From: Mycocentrospora acerina
Lineage: Eukaryota; Ascomycota; Dothideomycetes; Pleosporales
Reading direction: 5' to 3'
DNA length: 64,000 bases
Assembly: GCA_022701365.1 (NCBI GenBank)
Contig: JAKUHH010000014.1
Coordinates: forward strand, 451 to 64,450
Every line of letters starts with the position of its first letter. Position 1 is the first letter of the stretch. This document shows positions 13,201 to 22,330 of this stretch, piece after piece. The notes beneath the pieces were generated by a model that was given only the letters and a program-made list of their open reading frames with translations, had not been told where the DNA came from and ran no database searches. A program made the translations under genes and the position numbers.

Positions 13201-14801
13201 GCCTCCATAGGATCTGGGAGGGCATTACGGTTAACTTTTTGGTTAGGTGATAGTGGTAATGCCTCCATGGGAACGAAGAATGTCGGTAGCATGTATGATG
13301 GAAGTCTCTCGGCGACCCATGAGCGTAAAATGCTGTCAAGAGTAATTGCGTTGTGAGAAGGCAGATCAATCACACAGTACGCGACTAAACGGTCATCGCG
13401 ACTGATTACAACAGCCTCTGACACATTGGCATGCTCAACAAGAACAGCCTCAATATCGCCTACGTCGATACGATGACCACGAATCTTAACCACTCCATCT
13501 GAGCGGCCGATGACTTGAAGTTTCCCTGGCCCTATAAAGCGGGCCAAGTCACCGGTGCGAAAGAATCTACCGCCATGGAAAGGATTGCTAAGGAAGCGAG
13601 CATTTGTGAGCTCTACTTTATTGCGGTATCCATTCGATACACTGCCGCCACCAATATAGACTTCACCCTCATGACCTATTGGCACAGGTGACATGTTGTC
13701 GTCGAGGACATAAATTCGGCCATTAACGATGGGATTTCCGACAACAATTTCACCATCCTCTACTCTTCCGACGCTCCCATACGTCGTCTCAGAGGGCCCA
13801 TACACATTCCACACCGAGTCAGCAGAGGCGACTAGGCGGTCCGCAAGTTGCCTAGTGAGCGGCTCACCACCACAAATGATTTTAGAAAGTCGCGGGTTTC
13901 CTTTCCATCCAGACTCCAAAAGCATCGTCCACGTGGCAGGCGTCGCTTGCAAAATGGTGACTTGATGGCTCTGCATCAGGCTGATGAGCTCGCGTGGATC
14001 TCGCACCGCGCTTGCGTTCGCGATTATCATCGTAGAGCCGGACAGGAGTGGCAGTAAAAGCTCCAGAGCCGACATATCAAAAGATATGGTAGTGATTGCG
14101 AGTAATCGGTCGTTCTCATTACAACCTGGCTCATACTTCCGCAGAGAGCTCAGAAAATTTGCCGCGGCTCCATGGCTAATTTCAACACCTTTGGGCCTTC
14201 CGGTGGATCCAGATGTATAAATGACATATGCCAAATCTTGTGGTTCAATTTTCGTTTGAAGGTTGGTCGTGTCGGTTACAGAGCTATCTCTTGCCACATC
14301 AACGCTCAGGCATAAATCTTTCCAACGCGCAAGGCTGCCCTCGGCCTGACAACTTTCGCTAAGGATGATGACCTTACAATCGGCGTCTTCAATCATTTGA
14401 TCGATGCGTTTGGCTGGAAATGAGGGGTCGATAGGAACGTAGGCGGCACCTAGCTTGAGCACCGCTAGCATAGCAACTACAAGATCGATGGAGCGTGACA
14501 CGGCAAGGCCGAACACATCGCCTTGTTCTAACCCTCGTTTTTCCAGGCTTCGAGCGAGAAGATTGGCAGATGCATTAAGCTGTTCAAAGGATACTTCGAT
14601 TTCATTGTGAACTAGGGCGATGTTGTGTGGAAAGGCGTCGACTATTCCTTCAAAAAGTCGATCTAAACGATTGCCTAGAAAAGAGATGTCGTCGTTTGCA
14701 TTGAAGTCTTTTACTAGGATTTGAAATTCTTCATCTGAGATGTTACTTCTCTTCACTTGGTAGGACATTTTAACGAGTAAATGGTATGCTGCAATGGACA
14801 A
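7239..14801 (-). CDS. swnK: hybrid NRPS-PKS megasynthase, swainsonine-type (SwnK-like)
   Basis: Intronless gene for 2520 aa (2509 if the second Met at 14768 is used). Domain order: adenylation about 40-535 (YTSGSTGRPKG 195-205, NVYGPSETT 332-340, FRTGDLA 414-420, A10 Lys522), thiolation (GGDS, Ser577), KS 637-1055 (Cys805, His940, His980 all present), AT about 1165-1450 (GHSVG Ser1260; HAFH 1362-1365, which favours malonyl-CoA), KR about 1745-1930 (GGLGDLGG; Ser1885, Tyr1898), ACP (GIDSL, Ser2064) and a C-terminal NAD(P)-binding thioester-reductase/SDR domain from about 2160 (TGPTGFVG; YGTSK 2318-2322). There is no condensation, DH, ER or methyltransferase domain. This order and size match SwnK, the key enzyme of fungal swainsonine synthesis, thought to load pipecolate, extend it once with malonyl-CoA and release it reductively to an indolizidine. 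All catalytic residues seen are intact. It starts divergently from the dioxygenase gene at 15950. The family match is strong; the exact product is inferred from the neighbours. Confidence 0.92.
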   Translation of the reverse strand: MSIAAYHLLVKMSYQVKRSNISDEEFQILVKDFNANDDISFLGNRLDRLFEGIVDAFPHNIALVHNEIEVSFEQLNASANLLARSLEKRGLEQGDVFGLAVSRSIDLVVAMLAVLKLGAAYVPIDPSFPAKRIDQMIEDADCKVIILSESCQAEGSLARWKDLCLSVDVARDSSVTDTTNLQTKIEPQDLAYVIYTSGSTGRPKGVEISHGAAANFLSSLRKYEPGCNENDRLLAITTISFDMSALELLLPLLSGSTMIIANASAVRDPRELISLMQSHQVTILQATPATWTMLLESGWKGNPRLSKIICGGEPLTRQLADRLVASADSVWNVYGPSETTYGSVGRVEDGEIVVGNPIVNGRIYVLDDNMSPVPIGHEGEVYIGGGSVSNGYRNKVELTNARFLSNPFHGGRFFRTGDLARFIGPGKLQVIGRSDGVVKIRGHRIDVGDIEAVLVEHANVSEAVVISRDDRLVAYCVIDLPSHNAITLDSILRSWVAERLPSYMLPTFFVPMEALPLSPNQKVNRNALPDPMEAIQSQSILQPTSELEQKIQAIWSDILGHDHVGIEDNFFNIGGDSIRIIRVQVALERQLCRPVPTPKLFEHYTIKSLASYLDGSGRDFPKQEVRTEQHEITSNNEDIAIVSMACRLPGGVVTPEDLWVLLQSGGDTIIDVPEDRWDAKKIYNADPDEDGTTYCSRGGFLDSVYSHDTSFFGISPREAQVMDPTQHLMLELCWEGFERAGYTKSQLSGSPTGVFIGVSNNGATNKMLPDLKGHSITGSAGATMSGRLSYTLDLQGPSLTVDTACSSSLVATHLACNALRQGECNMALAGGASLLLTPGIHIEFSKLRGLSADGRCRAFSDDTDGTGFSEGAAVVVLKRLSDAQRDGDDIHAVLRGTAVMHGGHSAGLTVPNGPGQETLIRTALDRAAIEPGSINYIEAHGTATKLGDPIEATALARVFGEEHSSSDPLWIGSVKSNIGHTQAAAGLVGLLKVVLSLQNDLLPQTLHVSEPTRAVDWKSNNMELVLESRPWLRKNSRMRRAGVSAFGIGGTNAHIIVEEFSESATKNIENSIQATLPTEALFVLSGKSDSALRAQAEKLRLFIETGVGKNNRLTDIAYSLATSRTHFHRRLVVTARDKPQVLQKLASVSSDTGKLPNVNEFGKANLGMLFTGQGSQYPGMGKDLYAIYPVFRDALDEIAAGFTELEYPLLDIMWPESGSTTASSLYRTEFAQPALFALEVSLWKLWQSWGVKPAFLLGHSVGELAAAHVSGILDLSDACRLVMMRGRLMQAIPHRGKMASLEASSAEVAAAIRELNLGDKIEVAGYNTPSQTVVSGDVDAVESVVIYMAQLNRKAKLLDTSHAFHSSHMDDMLDDFKAIAKTVRFSPPNIPIISSMTGIPAKVGELERADYWVQQARNAVRFSDAFQTLVKAGVDIFLELGPSPTLCGLGAACISDTSKVGNSLWLPSLRPQMDGSSVIQSSIGELHVRNVQIDWAAYFKPFGCLRVQLPTYAFQREKFQPASKLDWLSGISQSIEVDKNVHGVENMMFEMNWRRIDTDKIQVPHGLWGLLCHSKETAWMKETQTALSNTGIELISITELQDAWHLDGLLSLWDSDEANDVVQMAHSSTAKALAQLQEVIQTEFAMPVVWVTRHAVGAGHGDSPVQIGAGPLWGLVRTARSEHPELRLRLIDVDKVTDLTKTIASALMLEDQPEIAVRKGQLLIPHLERASLASPLPNPATRTLLRADGAVLITGGLGDLGGRIARRLVTSHGVRDLVLTSRRGMESPGADALVTQLEKLGAKTTIVGGDIADFETLRSIMQIFTTDRPLRGVVFAAGVVDSGVLSSLTPQKCSTTFAPKVNGLWNLHQLTKNNKDLDIFVMLSSISGVMGLPGLGNYSAANSFIDVLAYLRRAQGLPATSVAYGTWGGNGMATTLISATRAHLSQLGLGMLAPEAGLELFEQAIYQDRTLTIAAVLDLERLKAYYEDQGGIPPFLRSMLDQADVTESVDRAVNLRDMLVGAAPEKHGSIMLRMVQVTIAKALGYAGIDDLDPSRPLEEFGIDSLTAVLTRNHLATMTGIALPPNIALLHPNLKSLSEFLLSLLVDEIGSDSSSAPEDGATPTTTASSVTPYVNMSAIRRGVLDPSIQFNNIAKYGTAPSGYPKTVFVTGPTGFVGAFMVYEFLKRGIDVYCLVRAGSIDQAQERMVTALKLYSLWKPEYESLLKSVVGDLSQPLLGLSEVVFDDLASRVDAILHSGALVDWMRPLEDYVGPNIFGTHEVLRLASCGRSKAVHFISTISTLPIHLGYGLTEYDGEYGYGTSKYLAEKMIVAARFRGANASSYRLPFVAASATNGHFRLDRGDFLNNLIIGSLDLGAFPSINADLSAVLPVDYLCNTIATIMTEDQQRIGEDYDFVNPAAPTFDHFFNLIGTASGCKANVPFSEWHRLALEYVTVHPKSPLARITTIIDGYTDETAGDMMKGLPVSKNVFGKDHYPAPLLENEYVRQYLDCILAAKANTSA

Positions 14802-15949
14802 GCTTTTCTGGTGCGAGGTCTAACGCTTGTTGCGAAAGATTTAAACCGAAGAGAAAACGTAATTTTTAATAGATTGAGAGGAGGGGATTGATGGCACTTG
14901 GGGTATCAAGTAGCTAATTTTCAAGCCCGCTCCGTACTGTGTCATATTATGTTACCTGAAGGTGGACCTCATCCCAACTAGCGCTGTGCGAAGCGGAACC
15001 CTACGATTCTGAACATAAGCGGTGTGTTCAGATCTTCACATTGTCCTTTCAAACCTGAAGCCACTGCATTTGCGCGTTCGCTGAATAGCCAAGTAATTTA
15101 CCTCATAGCAGACTAGCTCTGCGTGCTAGATATAGATTGTTTCCCCACATGTCGACCCAACCAAATGCATTTATCGAACCCGCGATCGGGTACAAGGTTC
15201 CCGGTCCACAACCCGGTATGATCCACTACTTAATCTAGGTTGGATTGTTGGATTCGGGGTTACCATGCTCGAGCTGCATGCATAAGCTACCGTTACATAT
15301 TTTTTGGCATGGAGGTTGAGCTACGTGAGAGCTGCATGGTGAGCAGAAACAAATACTAGCGGGTTTGCGTGATATCCCACCACTCCACATATGTACATTA
15401 GTCTTGCATAGTTACTATGTTAGTTTTGCAAAATCTTCATACTCCAAGTATACATTTTATTTGCTTCTTTCCACCATTCCGTGCGGGTCCTCACCATCAG
15501 CACGCTGCCACTGTGGGTCGTTGTGGTGGTGTGAAAGACATGTATCGAAACTTATGTATTGAGTCACAGAAATTAAGCTGCATCATCGTACTCAACAAAC
15601 TAGTGAAGCGGTGAGCAAATTTAGACAAGGAATCTGCAATCAGTGGTCACAGCATCTAATCTGGCTATGCATGAGGCATGCCAAAACAACAAGCTGGCTT
15701 CAAGCTGAAACTGAGATTCTAGCTTATCGGATTACACAGCAATAGTGACAAGCGAAAGGAGCCTGGGCAACCAAGCTGATCGTGACAAGTTCTTCAACAT
15801 CGTATAAATTCAATCACATTGGCAGTCACAACATCAGTTTCTCCTCACATCGAGAACCATCAACCAATATTGCAACATTATACGTCACTTCTATCTTTCA
15901 ACCTACTTTTTTCTTGAATTTCTATAAGAAAATATCAGTCAATCGAAAC
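14802..15949. promoter_or_regulatory. divergent promoter between the NRPS-PKS and the dioxygenase gene
   Basis: A 1.15-kb gene-free region separates the two divergent starts and must hold both promoters. At 15176-15216 there is a CGG/CCG-rich patch with a near-palindrome CCCGCGATCGGG and two CCCGG blocks 12 bp apart, the sort of site Zn2Cys6 regulators use. A TATAAA lies at 15803-15808, about 147 bp before the plus-strand ATG. These assignments rest on inspection only. Confidence 0.4.
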
Positions 15950-16968
15950 ATGGAGCGATTGGATAAATACGAAAAGTCTTCCGCTCCTCCTCGCCTTTTA
16001 CCTCCTGTTGACGCGTCATATCAGCCTTCTAGGTCTATCACCAAAATTCCAGCAACGTCTTCTCTAGAACAAATTCTTGCAGTTTTAGAGCAAGATGGAT
16101 GTGTAATCTTGACAGAATTTGTCCCATTAGAGACTTTGGACAAGATCGATGAGGAGCTCAAACCCTACACAGCGCCCATTCTCGACAACGATTCCTATGA
16201 TAATTTCATTGGAAAAAAGACTCTCGTTGTTCCTGGTTTGGTCGGAAAGTCGGATACCATTGCTAGCATCCTCGACACCAACGAGACCATAGAGAAACTT
16301 CTCAAGGTGCTCTTAGAGGAGAGGTGTTCAGCCGTTTACGAACAGCATACCGAATATCTTGTCGTCGAACCCTTATTGAGTATTGCCATGGCTTTCAATG
16401 TTGGCCAAGGCTCTCCCCGTCAAGCACTACACAGGGACGACATGATTTTCCCTAGCAAGCACAGTCCTGACATGAAAATCAATGAAGTAAACGGCTTTAG
16501 TTGCTTCATTGCGGCATCGAGGGTCACACGCGAAAACGGTGGTACTATGATAATTCCTGGCTCTCACAAATGGGAACATGACAGAGCTGGCAGACCTGAC
16601 GAAGTCTCTTTTCTCGGTAAGTCCACCTCTTCGCAAGCTCAAACGGTTGTCCAAGACTGAGTAATTCTTTTCAAGAAATGGAGAAAGGGTCTGCTTTTAT
16701 ATTCCTCGCCAGCGTGGCTCACGGTGCTGGATACAACATTATGCCTGGAGAGGTGAGAAAGATTTACAATCTTGCCTTCTGTCGAGGAACTCTGCGTACA
16801 GAGGAAAACCAATTCTTGAGTACTCCTCGGAGCAAAGTATTACAGATGAGCCCAAAACTTCAAACGTTGCTTGGATTCAAAAAACCAGCAGGCAGTTGGA
16901 TGGGGTTGGTTGAAAATGAAGATCCCGCGAAAGACCTGACCGCTGTTTATGAGAGAATCTGTGCATAG
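15950..16968 (+). CDS. PhyH-type Fe(II)/2-oxoglutarate dioxygenase (SwnH1/SwnH2-like)
   Basis: Phytanoyl-CoA dioxygenase-family oxygenase of 319 aa. In SWN clusters two such enzymes carry out ring hydroxylations of the indolizidine late in the pathway. Exons 15950-16616 and 16676-16968 are joined by a 59-bp intron (GTAAGT, TTCAAG). The phase-1 join creates Glu223 in a stretch reading EMEKGSAFIF, as the family expects. The iron ligands are visible as His161-x-Asp163 (LHRDDM) and distal His238 (VAHGAGYN). The ATG at 15950 was chosen because the frame upstream of it (from 15782) has no resemblance to the related protein at 17014-18028, while alignment starts near here. It is divergent from swnK and tail-to-tail with its paralogue, 45 bp away. 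Whether it is swnH1 or swnH2 cannot be decided here. Confidence 0.85.
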
Positions 16969-17013
16969 CACGAACCATAAATTATTTAGCTAGATGGTTC
17001 ACAAAATACAATG

Positions 17014-18028
17014 TTATGAGTTAGCCATCTTCAACACCTCCTCAAGTTTCTCTGCTGGGTCGCCATTATTGACAATACCAAGCCAAGTTTCTGGTTTTTT
17101 ATATCCAAGCAGAGAGAGCATTTTGTCGCTCATTCCCAGCACTTTGCTTCGAGGAATCGCCAAAAATTGATTCTCTTCTGGACGGAGTGTGCCTGGTATG
17201 AAGAATAGCCCGTAAAGCTTACGTACTTGATCAAGAACAGAGTTATGCCCAGCTCCATGATAAACAGTACCAAGAAACACAAATGCCTCTCCCGGTTCCA
17301 TCTCTAGGAGATTGTACTCATCAGCAATTATAAGAGAGAAAGCATCACCCCAAGCTCTAAAATACTTGCAATTTGCAATAGAATTGGATTTGCTTACCTG
17401 CAAAGCACACCTCATTAGGTTTAGGAACCCTAGAATGATCCCATTTATGAGATCCAGGAATCGCCATTGTTGCTCCATTCTTGCGAGTAGTTTTGGAGCC
17501 AGCAATCATGAAGCCAAGCATGGTCTCATTGGAGAGGCTGTATTCACCACCATGATAGATCCCATGAATCATGTCATCTCTGTGTAACCGTTGGCGAGGA
17601 GCCCCGTAACTGATGTGATACGTCAAACTGCTATTCAACAAAGGACCGATCGTAAACTCTTCTGTTCGATCCTCCCAAGTTGCAGTGCACTTCTTTTGCA
17701 ATACTATTGTCCTCAACGTGTCAATCACTTCAAACTCAGCGATTTTCACCATTGTCGGTGACTTGCCCACAACTCCAGGAACCATGATTGTTTGTTTAGG
17801 AACCAGGTCATATGCAGCATGAGTTTCAGCCCTCGCCTTTTGGATATAAGGCTCGAGTTCGCTATTGACGGCAGCGATATCTTGATTGGAAACGAGGTTC
17901 TTCAAGATGAGAGCGCCATCTCGTTCCAAAATGGCGATCATGTCTTTGATTGGTGCCGTCGCGGCAATTTTGGTAATGGATGTGGACGGCATATAACTTG
18001 GGTCGACGGGCAAAGGGAAATCAGACAT
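17014..18028 (-). CDS. PhyH-type Fe(II)/2-oxoglutarate dioxygenase (second SwnH1/SwnH2-like)
   Basis: Paralogue of the gene at 15950, 306 aa. Exons 18028-17398 and 17303-17014 flank a 94-bp intron (GTAAGC donor, CTCCTAG acceptor). The intron sits at the same place and phase as in the paralogue, immediately before EMEPGEAFVF. Iron ligands: His149-x-Asp151 (RLHRDDM) and distal His226 (YHGAGHN). The N-terminus (VDPSYMPSTSITKI) aligns with VDASYQPSRSITKI of the paralogue. Expected role: stereospecific hydroxylation of the indolizidine ring using O2 and 2-oxoglutarate. The decayed copy at 39110-39570 resembles this gene more than the other. Which of swnH1 or swnH2 it represents is unresolved. Confidence 0.85.
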
Positions 18029-18666
18029 TCTGGAAAACTTTGATACCGAAACTGATAAGGTGTATTCGTTTCTCGAATATGAAGAGAAAACATGGAGTAT
18101 GTGCCAACGTTACTAGAAGTATGGTAAAAAGATCTGGACATATTTAACCGCTACAAAGCTGTTGATATAATTAAAACAACCTGAATATCGATCAACAAAA
18201 GCAATAAACCCATGTTGTACTTGCTAGCTGCATCTAAGGCCAGGATTTGAAGTCATGGGGCTCTGACCTCCGACGCTAAATACAGCCACAATTAAAATGG
18301 ACTGATCATTTTTATGCCGGTTGTATAGTGTGTGACTGACACAACAAAGAAAAGCAAATCGCAGAGATTTTCAGTTATCACTCCATAGGAACTTTGCTTT
18401 GTAGTGCCGGGGAATTCACAGCTGCACAGTAGGCACCCTTGTATGCTGATCTTGTTTCTCGGAGAACACACCTGAACGAGTCCTAGACTTAACGAACTCA
18501 TTGAATCCGCAAGCAGCGATTGGGATCCGTTAATTTAAATAACATTCATCATTCTTACTCAGTTTCATCGTAGAGCTCGTTCAAATTGCGTTGTGATTTC
18601 GCAATTCATACAATTTTTCCAAAGCCTCTGTCTACAAACAAGTTTTCGTCTCTTCTTACTTATACA
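18029..18666. other. divergent promoter region between dioxygenase and swnN-like gene
   Basis: A 640-bp gene-free stretch separates the minus-strand dioxygenase start at 18028 from the plus-strand reductase start at 18667. No gene or clear binding site was recognised; it presumably carries both promoters. Confidence 0.4.
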
Positions 18667-19793
18667 ATGGTGGTTGTCGCAGTTGCTGGTGGTACCGGCG
18701 GTGTCGGCCGCACTGTCCTGGATGCCATTGCGAAATCAGGCGATCATAGCGCCATCTTGTTATCGAGGACGGTAAGCTTGCCTGATGCTTTTGCCATAAT
18801 CCAACCGTATTAAATTTGCACTTTTCAGGCAACAACTACCACCACAGCCAACGATTCGATACGATTCGCTGTCGATTACAACAAAGTCGAGCAGATAAAA
18901 CAGGTTCTTCGAGATAACAATGTTGAGGTTGTTGTATCAGCCCTTCTCCTAGTTGATGGGGATGTTGCACAGTCGCAAATCAACTTGATCCGAGCCGCTG
19001 CTCAATCAGGAACTGTGACCAAATTTATTCCAAGTGAATATTATATCGATTTTCACGCTCCAATCCCGTAAGATTTGCTAAGCCCATTCCTCTAGAACAA
19101 AATTTTTAACTCTTCTCACAAGCGGTTCTGACCTTTTTACAAACTTCCAACTTGAGGCTGAAGCAGAGCTCTTGCGCCATCCGCAGTTGACTTGGACGCT
19201 TATTAGAGTCGGGATATTTCTTGATCACCTCACCATGCCACATAATCCAAAGCAAACATACATCAGTCCATACTGGGTGTTTGTTGATATAGACCATGAG
19301 AAATGCGTCTTCCCTGGAGATGGTTTACAGCCACTTGTACTTACGCATTCAACAGACCTTGCGGCGTTCATTGAGCGCTTAGTTGGCCTCCCCGCTAAGG
19401 ATTGGCCTCGTGAATCCCTTGTCGCGACCAACAAACTGCAAGTAAAAGATCTCGCGTGCCTCATCAAGAAGATCACCGGTATACACTCCAGTATTCAACA
19501 AAAGCAAAATTCAGCCATTGACATCAATCACAGGGAAAGAATTCCAGGTCACATTTGACTCGGAAGAAGCCGTTCGGAAGGGTCATATCACACCCTTGCC
19601 ATCGAATCAGGCCGTATTCAGTGATGCAGCCAAGGGAGAAATGTTTCACCAGGTCGAACACCAAGTTATGCTTTCGATGTTGAGCCGTGCACACGATCTA
19701 CCCGGAAAAAATCTTGCCGAGCTTTTTCCCAACGTTCAGACAACGGACATTGAAGACTTTTTCAAACAGGGCTGGGATCTCAAGCAGAGCTAA
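18667..19793 (+). CDS. swnN: NmrA-like NAD(P)-binding reductase, SwnN-like
   Basis: Isoflavone-reductase/NmrA-type atypical SDR of 319 aa. In the swainsonine pathway SwnN is thought to reduce an indolizidine iminium intermediate. Four exons: 18667-18771, 18829-19067, 19123-19478 and 19534-19793. All introns are 55-57 bp with GT-AG ends, and the joins keep one open frame. The N-terminus carries the dinucleotide-binding glycine motif GGTGGVG at residues 8-14. Downstream motifs typical of the family include TKFIPSEYYIDF and TWTLIRVGIF. The gene is followed in the same direction by the swnR-like gene. Assignment to swnN rather than swnR rests on the canonical GGTGxxG motif and general resemblance, and is less certain than the family call. 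Confidence 0.78.
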
Positions 19794-20248
19794 CAACTTA
19801 CATAATTTTGAACGCTTGCAGGGAGTTCGAACAGTATTCCTCTAGATCCGACACTGATTGACTAGATTATTCAAGATTCTGCAGCTATCGTGCGTTGATA
19901 GAGTGGATCTTCTCAAGCCAGTCTCCAGGAACTAACCGTTCGCAGATTCTATCCGGGAAAACACGGGATATGAACCGCCGTTTATATGGTGCAGGATTTA
20001 GTGGAGCTGTGGGGAGAGGGGAGGCGAGACGATAAGGGTTAGAGTTCAACTTGGCAGTACTTGTCTCATTCGCTTCTTAATCAGATAGAAAATGGTTGTC
20101 ACTTAAGATAGCCTTCAAGATCCTACATATCCTGTCTATTCCCACCTCCTTCTCTATCCTCGCACTACACCTTCACCTTCACCTGATACGTAATAACAAT
20201 CTACCTGTCCATAGCATTCACCATAACGCCCTCATCATTCATTCGAAT
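19794..20248. promoter_or_regulatory. short intergenic region / promoter of the swnR-like gene
   Basis: A 455-bp gene-free stretch between two genes on the same strand. It becomes pyrimidine-rich (CCTTCACCTTCACCT, near 20168-20185) before the ATG at 20249, as in many fungal promoters. No defined regulatory motif was recognised. Confidence 0.35.
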
Positions 20249-21166
20249 ATGCGTATCGCAATTGCTGGGTACGGGGACTTGACGCACTACATCAGCGAAG
20301 AGTTTATCAAAGCCGGACACGAACTCGTTATTCTCACGCGCAGTCATAAGCCCGAACTTGAGAAGCACGGTATTGTTCAGGCTATCACGGACTATACCCT
20401 CCCATCTTTGAGAACTCCATTGGCCGATTGTGACGCATTGATATCGACGATTTCGGATATTTCCCCAGCCTACACCAGTGTTCACCGCACTCTTATTCTG
20501 GCCTGCCAAGAAAGCCCAAAGTGCAAACGGTTCATTCCCGCCGAGTTTGCAGCAAACATCGAATCTTATCCAGATGAGCCTGGCTTCTACTACGCTCCAC
20601 ATGAACCCATCCGTGAGATGTTACGGAGTCAAACAGATGTGGAGTGGACCTTAGTCTGTATTGGCTGGTTAACAGACTACTTCTTACCCGCTAAAAATCG
20701 GTATATTAAAGATATTGGAGATTGCCACCCTTTAAATTGGGCGGATAGCAAGATTGTAATCCCAGGGACAGGCAATGAACCTGTGGACTTCACCTGGGCA
20801 CGAGATGCTGTAAGAGGGCTAGCAGCATTAGTGAAGGCACCTGTAGGTTCATGGGAGTCTTATACCTTCATGTCAGGAGAGCGTAGCTGCTGGAACGATA
20901 CGATCAAGCTCATCAAACAGAAGTACCGTCTTAATATTCCTATTGAACATCGTTCGCTGCACACAGTTGCGGAAATGAGGACGAAAGCTAAGGACGAGGA
21001 CACGTTGATACTGGCCGACTACTTACTGTTATCCATCAGTCAGGCATGCGCAAACCCTCCAAATAAGGTTCAAGCCCATAGGGAGAAGTACTTTCAGGGT
21101 GTGGGTTTCCGGACTTTACAAGATGGCCTCTCAGAATATGATATGAATCCGGATTCTGTACTGTAA
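20249..21166 (+). CDS. swnR: NmrA-like reductase, SwnR-like
   Basis: Intronless gene for 305 aa of the NmrA/isoflavone-reductase type. SwnR has been linked to supplying the pipecolate precursor by reducing a lysine-derived cyclic imine. The N-terminus MRIAIAGYGDLTHYI has a compact glycine motif (G7-x-G9) rather than the GGTGxxG of its neighbour, followed by KRFIPAEFA and EWTLVCIGWL, which are positions conserved in the family. The frame extends upstream to 20096, but that part is low-complexity and Leu/His-rich, so the ATG at 20249 is the better start. It lies 455 bp behind the swnN-like gene. Beyond it the cluster is interrupted by about 11 kb containing a LINE. Confidence 0.75.
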   Translation: MRIAIAGYGDLTHYISEEFIKAGHELVILTRSHKPELEKHGIVQAITDYTLPSLRTPLADCDALISTISDISPAYTSVHRTLILACQESPKCKRFIPAEFAANIESYPDEPGFYYAPHEPIREMLRSQTDVEWTLVCIGWLTDYFLPAKNRYIKDIGDCHPLNWADSKIVIPGTGNEPVDFTWARDAVRGLAALVKAPVGSWESYTFMSGERSCWNDTIKLIKQKYRLNIPIEHRSLHTVAEMRTKAKDEDTLILADYLLLSISQACANPPNKVQAHREKYFQGVGFRTLQDGLSEYDMNPDSVL

Positions 21167-21879
21167 AGAGTAAAGAGATGCACTAAATATGGCTATTCGG
21201 GATGGAGCCTGAGGCTTTACATCAAATAGGCTATTTATGGAGTGACCAGTTCCTAACAATTTTTTAGAAGCTCTCAGTGTCTCAGTCACCTTCTCCCCAA
21301 TAGTCAAACATCAGGTCTTCTGGAGCGCAAATTTCTGACCATTTCGTGATGCCCGATCCCAGAGCTTACGATTTGTGTAACTATTGAAGTCGTCCATTGC
21401 TACGAGGAACTTAGTGAAACGATGGTATACGCATGTAATCCACATTGCGAAAAATCAATATTCTTAATATTTGTATTGTTGCATGGCACAAACGATAGGT
21501 TTAAGTTGAACATGAGACGTACCTCATTTTATTGATATGCGCTAAGTAATGCATATCATTGAAATTTTCGCATTCAATGCACGATATCGTTGGATAGGTA
21601 TCTAGCTAGAGCCGACCAGCTACAGTGAAAGCTATAGCTCTAATAAACAATATAACTGTACATGCACGTCTCCGCAAAGACTGCTCCTCCATCTCAGAGC
21701 ATACATAATCGTAGTGGTCGGGTTGCATCGGGCTCGTTCCGCACATTGAGAAAACGAATTGATTGCAAGAGCACAAATTGAAGTATAGAAAGCTAGATTG
21801 GAAAAACCAACTTCCTGCATAAAAACGACAGCTCGAAAGTGACCTGTCACAAAGCCAAACGAGGCCACGTAGTATCTGC

Positions 21880-22330
21880 ATGTCAGACCAGCCAGGGGCG
21901 CGGCCCGACGAAGGCGTCAGCGGCCCGAAGAAGGCGTCAGCGCAGCCCGTCCCGAGATATACGGCAAGGCCCCTCTCCAGACAGAAGCGCAATGCGGCTG
22001 GGTGGCAACACCTGCCGCGCGGGCCAAGGGTTTCTTGCTTTGCTTATCGGTGGTCAGCTCCACATACCCGAGGGGGCCGTGCCTGCGCACATTCCCCACT
22101 AGCGCCAGCGCTAGCGCTAGTGGAGCGGTGGCCTCGTACAGGCGGCATCCCCGGTAGGCTCTGTGCTTGCGACCTCCACCAGCTCGTCGGCCTGCGCGAT
22201 ACACTTCGCTCTCAAAAACCTGGCGCAGGCAAGCATGTGCAACCGAAAAACCAGACTTCCGACAGCGTCCCGCTGCCGCGCTGCAGGGCAACCACACTTT
22301 TGGGCGGCGCGAGCGTAAAGCCAATTAGCA
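21880..22330. other. GC-rich island of unknown origin
   Basis: About 450 bp of clearly higher GC content with abundant CpG, in contrast to both flanks. It contains a 20-bp tandem duplication with one mismatch (21902-21921 and 21922-21941) and a near-perfect 26-bp palindrome (22097-22122, CACTAGCGCCAGCGCTAGCG and on). Open frames exist on both strands but none shows a family motif, and they may be open only because of the GC content. CpG survival shows that RIP has not acted here. Confidence 0.45.
22097..22122. repeat. 26-bp imperfect palindrome
   Basis: CACTAGCG at the left pairs with CGCTAGTG at the right, and the core (CCAGCGCTAGCG) is self-complementary apart from one symmetric mismatch. 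It could form a hairpin. It lies inside the GC-rich island. Confidence 0.5.
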
